DNA from: Sphingomonas glacialis
Lineage (GTDB): Bacteria; Pseudomonadota; Alphaproteobacteria; Sphingomonadales; Sphingomonadaceae
DNA: 64,000 nt
Direction of reading: 5' to 3'
NCBI RefSeq assembly: GCF_006439055.1
Contig: NZ_RCZC01000007.1
Location: forward strand, 1-64,000
Shown here: positions 63,601 through 64,000 of the stretch, one piece after another
Layout of the letters: each line of letters starts with the position of its first letter
How positions within the stretch are numbered: position 1 is the stretch's first letter
Position numbers and translations under genes: made by a program
The notes under the pieces: model-generated
What the model was told of the DNA's origin: nothing
Seen by the model: the letters and a program-made list of their open reading frames with translations, nothing else
Databases searched by the model: none

Positions 63601-63769
63601 AATCCGCTTCAAGGTGACCGACAATCTGTCGTTCGGCATCCAGGGGACGAACCTGACCGCGGCGATGCAGCGTACGCTGATGGGCGGATATCCCAACGGC
63701 AAGCTCGTCGGCCGCAGCTGGTTCCAGTCCGATCGCCGGATCAGCACTGGCATCAACCTCGCCTTCTGA
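60683..63769 (+). CDS. Large TonB-dependent receptor (Xanthomonas/Caulobacter type)
   Basis: A 1028-residue TBDR. Signal peptide ends GTAWAQAE; TonB box DIVVTGRRAALQAADERKRR; the plug start VVADDAGKLPDNSITEVLQR is diagnostic of the TIGR01782-like group often tied to carbohydrate uptake. The barrel ends GRSWFQSDRRISTGINLAF. It has a strong GGGGGGG ribosome site, a LacI-like operator upstream and a tryptophan-halogenase-like gene 56 bases downstream, a common sugar-locus pairing. Ligand unknown. Confidence 0.95.
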   Translation: MKAFTSNFVRHHRSMIAMRAGVSLAALLAAGVSGTAWAQAETQPIAPDTTQAAAPAQDVATPTAPEASGDIVVTGRRAALQAADERKRRSETIVDSVVADDAGKLPDNSITEVLQRVSGVSIVRFAALGDPDHYSVQGSGVQVRGLTGVASRLNGREIFSANNGRAILWSDVTPELMSAVDVYKASTADLIEGGTGGQIDLRTKMPFDFNGKFHVAGTGELAVGDMANKADPSGSVLVTDSFDTPIGRIGLLGDIAFSQFSSLSQFIRTSPYFKTALSDGTNKYVPSGFAYGDEAFQYKRYGIYGAAQWQPAESLIFTGSFFQSRYKSQSSDYGTQLDSQTLAVDPASSTFDSNGLLTSTKAIFNRDPNTFAPTGQSITSSGNKGFVQSNTVTRDYSLSFVWAPKDGPLSIKGSLQRVDSHQVYDRIDIFRDLGFGQSYGIDLRGDLPQISVSPATQASFNNPANYFWSASMPHNENNTGRLDAAQLDAEYKFEDSFFRSIKVGGRYAKRTERDYSNGYNWTALGRGWNGDPQLTYANAGKGDVATHAFKDFFRGAATLPGNLMFASENLASRFNVNRTGLVQSPPAGFCNGIEFDCSAAGQLPATGYGGASGIRTPGFVLPGDRVDNRTENTAGYALVRFGPQGNEPGISGNVGVRVVHIENEGSGYVQQNGGTPFIRNGVLQTLANTFVARGGKADFTRVLPSVNLEYALTDRIKIRGGYNVTMDLPSFSALRASGSVGVATTGNAVAGQPGNFTNFTADTGNPLLKPTLSNNFDLSFEYYGRKGTSFHVAPFYKRLTDLPIYSLTNRQVTVVYTDGKTETVSASATDYINSTKAATVKGVEVGGRFFLDMLPGALAGFGFEGNYTFIKSSNPGDIYRDITGAIKNDAPLTGLSKHNFNATLLYERNPVSLRIAYSWRSQYLLSTNSNGTNSAYTYYSAPGVITNQDGGADTSTQIALPIYGGNYGSIDAGIRFKVTDNLSFGIQGTNLTAAMQRTLMGGYPNGKLVGRSWFQSDRRISTGINLAF

Positions 63770-63777
63770 CGATGATG

Positions 63778-63807
63778 CGCCCGCCGCCGATGTGATGGCG
63801 GCGGGCG
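63778..63807 (+). terminator. Intercistronic hairpin after TBDR
   Basis: Perfect 11-bp arms (CGCCCGCCGCC / GGCGGCGGGCG) around an eight-base loop, eight bases after the TBDR stop. No U-tract follows, so it may partly attenuate transcription or protect the TBDR message rather than end it. Confidence 0.55.
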
Positions 63808-63825
63808 ACCGAGCGGAGGAGCGGA

Positions 63826-64000
63826 ATGCGTAAGCGTGTGCTGATCGTGGGTGGCGGGACCGCCGGGTGGCTGACGGCGGGGTATCTCGCCAAGCGGCTC
63901 GGTGCGGATCTTCCCGACGGCGTTGCGATCACGCTGGTCGAATCGCGCGATATCGGCGTGCTCGGCGTCGGGGAGGGGACCTTCCCGACGATCCGGCGGA
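63826..64000 (+). CDS. Tryptophan-halogenase-family flavoprotein (partial)
   Basis: The first 58 residues of a flavin-dependent halogenase-like protein, cut by the window end. [20 protein letters not shown] is the FAD-binding GxGxxG motif of tryptophan halogenases, and [17 protein letters not shown] matches the conserved GEGT region. ATG 63826 has GGAGGAG upstream. Such genes often follow TBDRs in Sphingomonas and Caulobacter relatives, where halogenation is doubtful and the real role is unknown. Confidence 0.88.
   Translation, partial: MRKRVLIVGGGTAGWLTAGYLAKRLGADLPDGVAITLVESRDIGVLGVGEGTFPTIRR

Noticed and set aside
1-64000. CRISPR arrays, tRNA/rRNA genes, insertion sequences
   Set aside because: No regularly spaced repeats, no tRNA T-loop/acceptor pattern and no transposase or integrase domain were noticed on reading both strands.

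Overview
The window looks like a chromosomal segment of a Sphingomonas-like alphaproteobacterium (order Sphingomonadales). This is inferred from the very high GC content and the many TonB-dependent receptors (TBDRs: four intact, one remnant). The periplasmic hydrolases, RND efflux genes and TBDR/tryptophan-halogenase pairing also fit, but no rRNA or marker gene confirms the genus. I found no tRNA, rRNA, CRISPR array, insertion sequence or prophage.

Layout. 1-3.5 kb: a TadE-like pilus-assembly protein, then a TBDR with a Met/His/Cys-rich DUF2946 partner. 4-9.8 kb: a three-gene polysaccharide operon (DUF1593 protein, GH43-CBM6, GH31 with a PA14 insert). 10-17.7 kb: a leftward cluster of an AraC-type membrane regulator, an RND tripartite pump and a MipA/OmpV porin-like protein, with a 24-bp perfect palindrome before the pump genes. 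18-27.5 kb: a probable aromatic-ring catabolic locus (extradiol dioxygenase, alpha/beta hydrolase, cyclase-family hydrolase, FAA hydrolase, TBDR, LysR regulator, flavin monooxygenase, small membrane protein). 27.6-32.5 kb: a GH2 beta-galactosidase, then two 5'-truncated genes fused back to back (carboxylesterase and TBDR), which reads as a deletion scar. 32.7-35.8 kb: a lipid kinase, an AI-2E-type transporter and a DUF808 protein.

36-58 kb holds the most coherent system. An amino-sugar block (BadF-type sugar kinase, NagA, SIS-type GlcN-6-P deaminase, divergent MurQ and a GntR regulator) lies beside a seven-gene leftward operon. That operon contains a Tat-exported penicillin-acylase-like amidase, an N-acyl-D-amino-acid deacylase, DgcN, DgcA, a glutamate-type symporter, a LysR regulator and a PBP4-type DacB. 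It faces a rightward operon of a TBDR, a membrane dipeptidase, an AmpG-like permease and a cytosolic beta-lactamase-fold hydrolase. The divergent promoter carries two LysR-type T-N11-A dyads. Together these could take up and dismantle peptidoglycan fragments or other D-amino-acid peptides and convert D-Glu to L-Glu, while the nag/mur genes handle the glycan part. This is an inference from gene content.

58-64 kb: an M13 metallopeptidase with a TTG start diverges from a TBDR of the Xanthomonas/Caulobacter type. The TBDR is followed by a tryptophan-halogenase-like gene cut by the window edge. A LacI-like operator lies in the divergent promoter.
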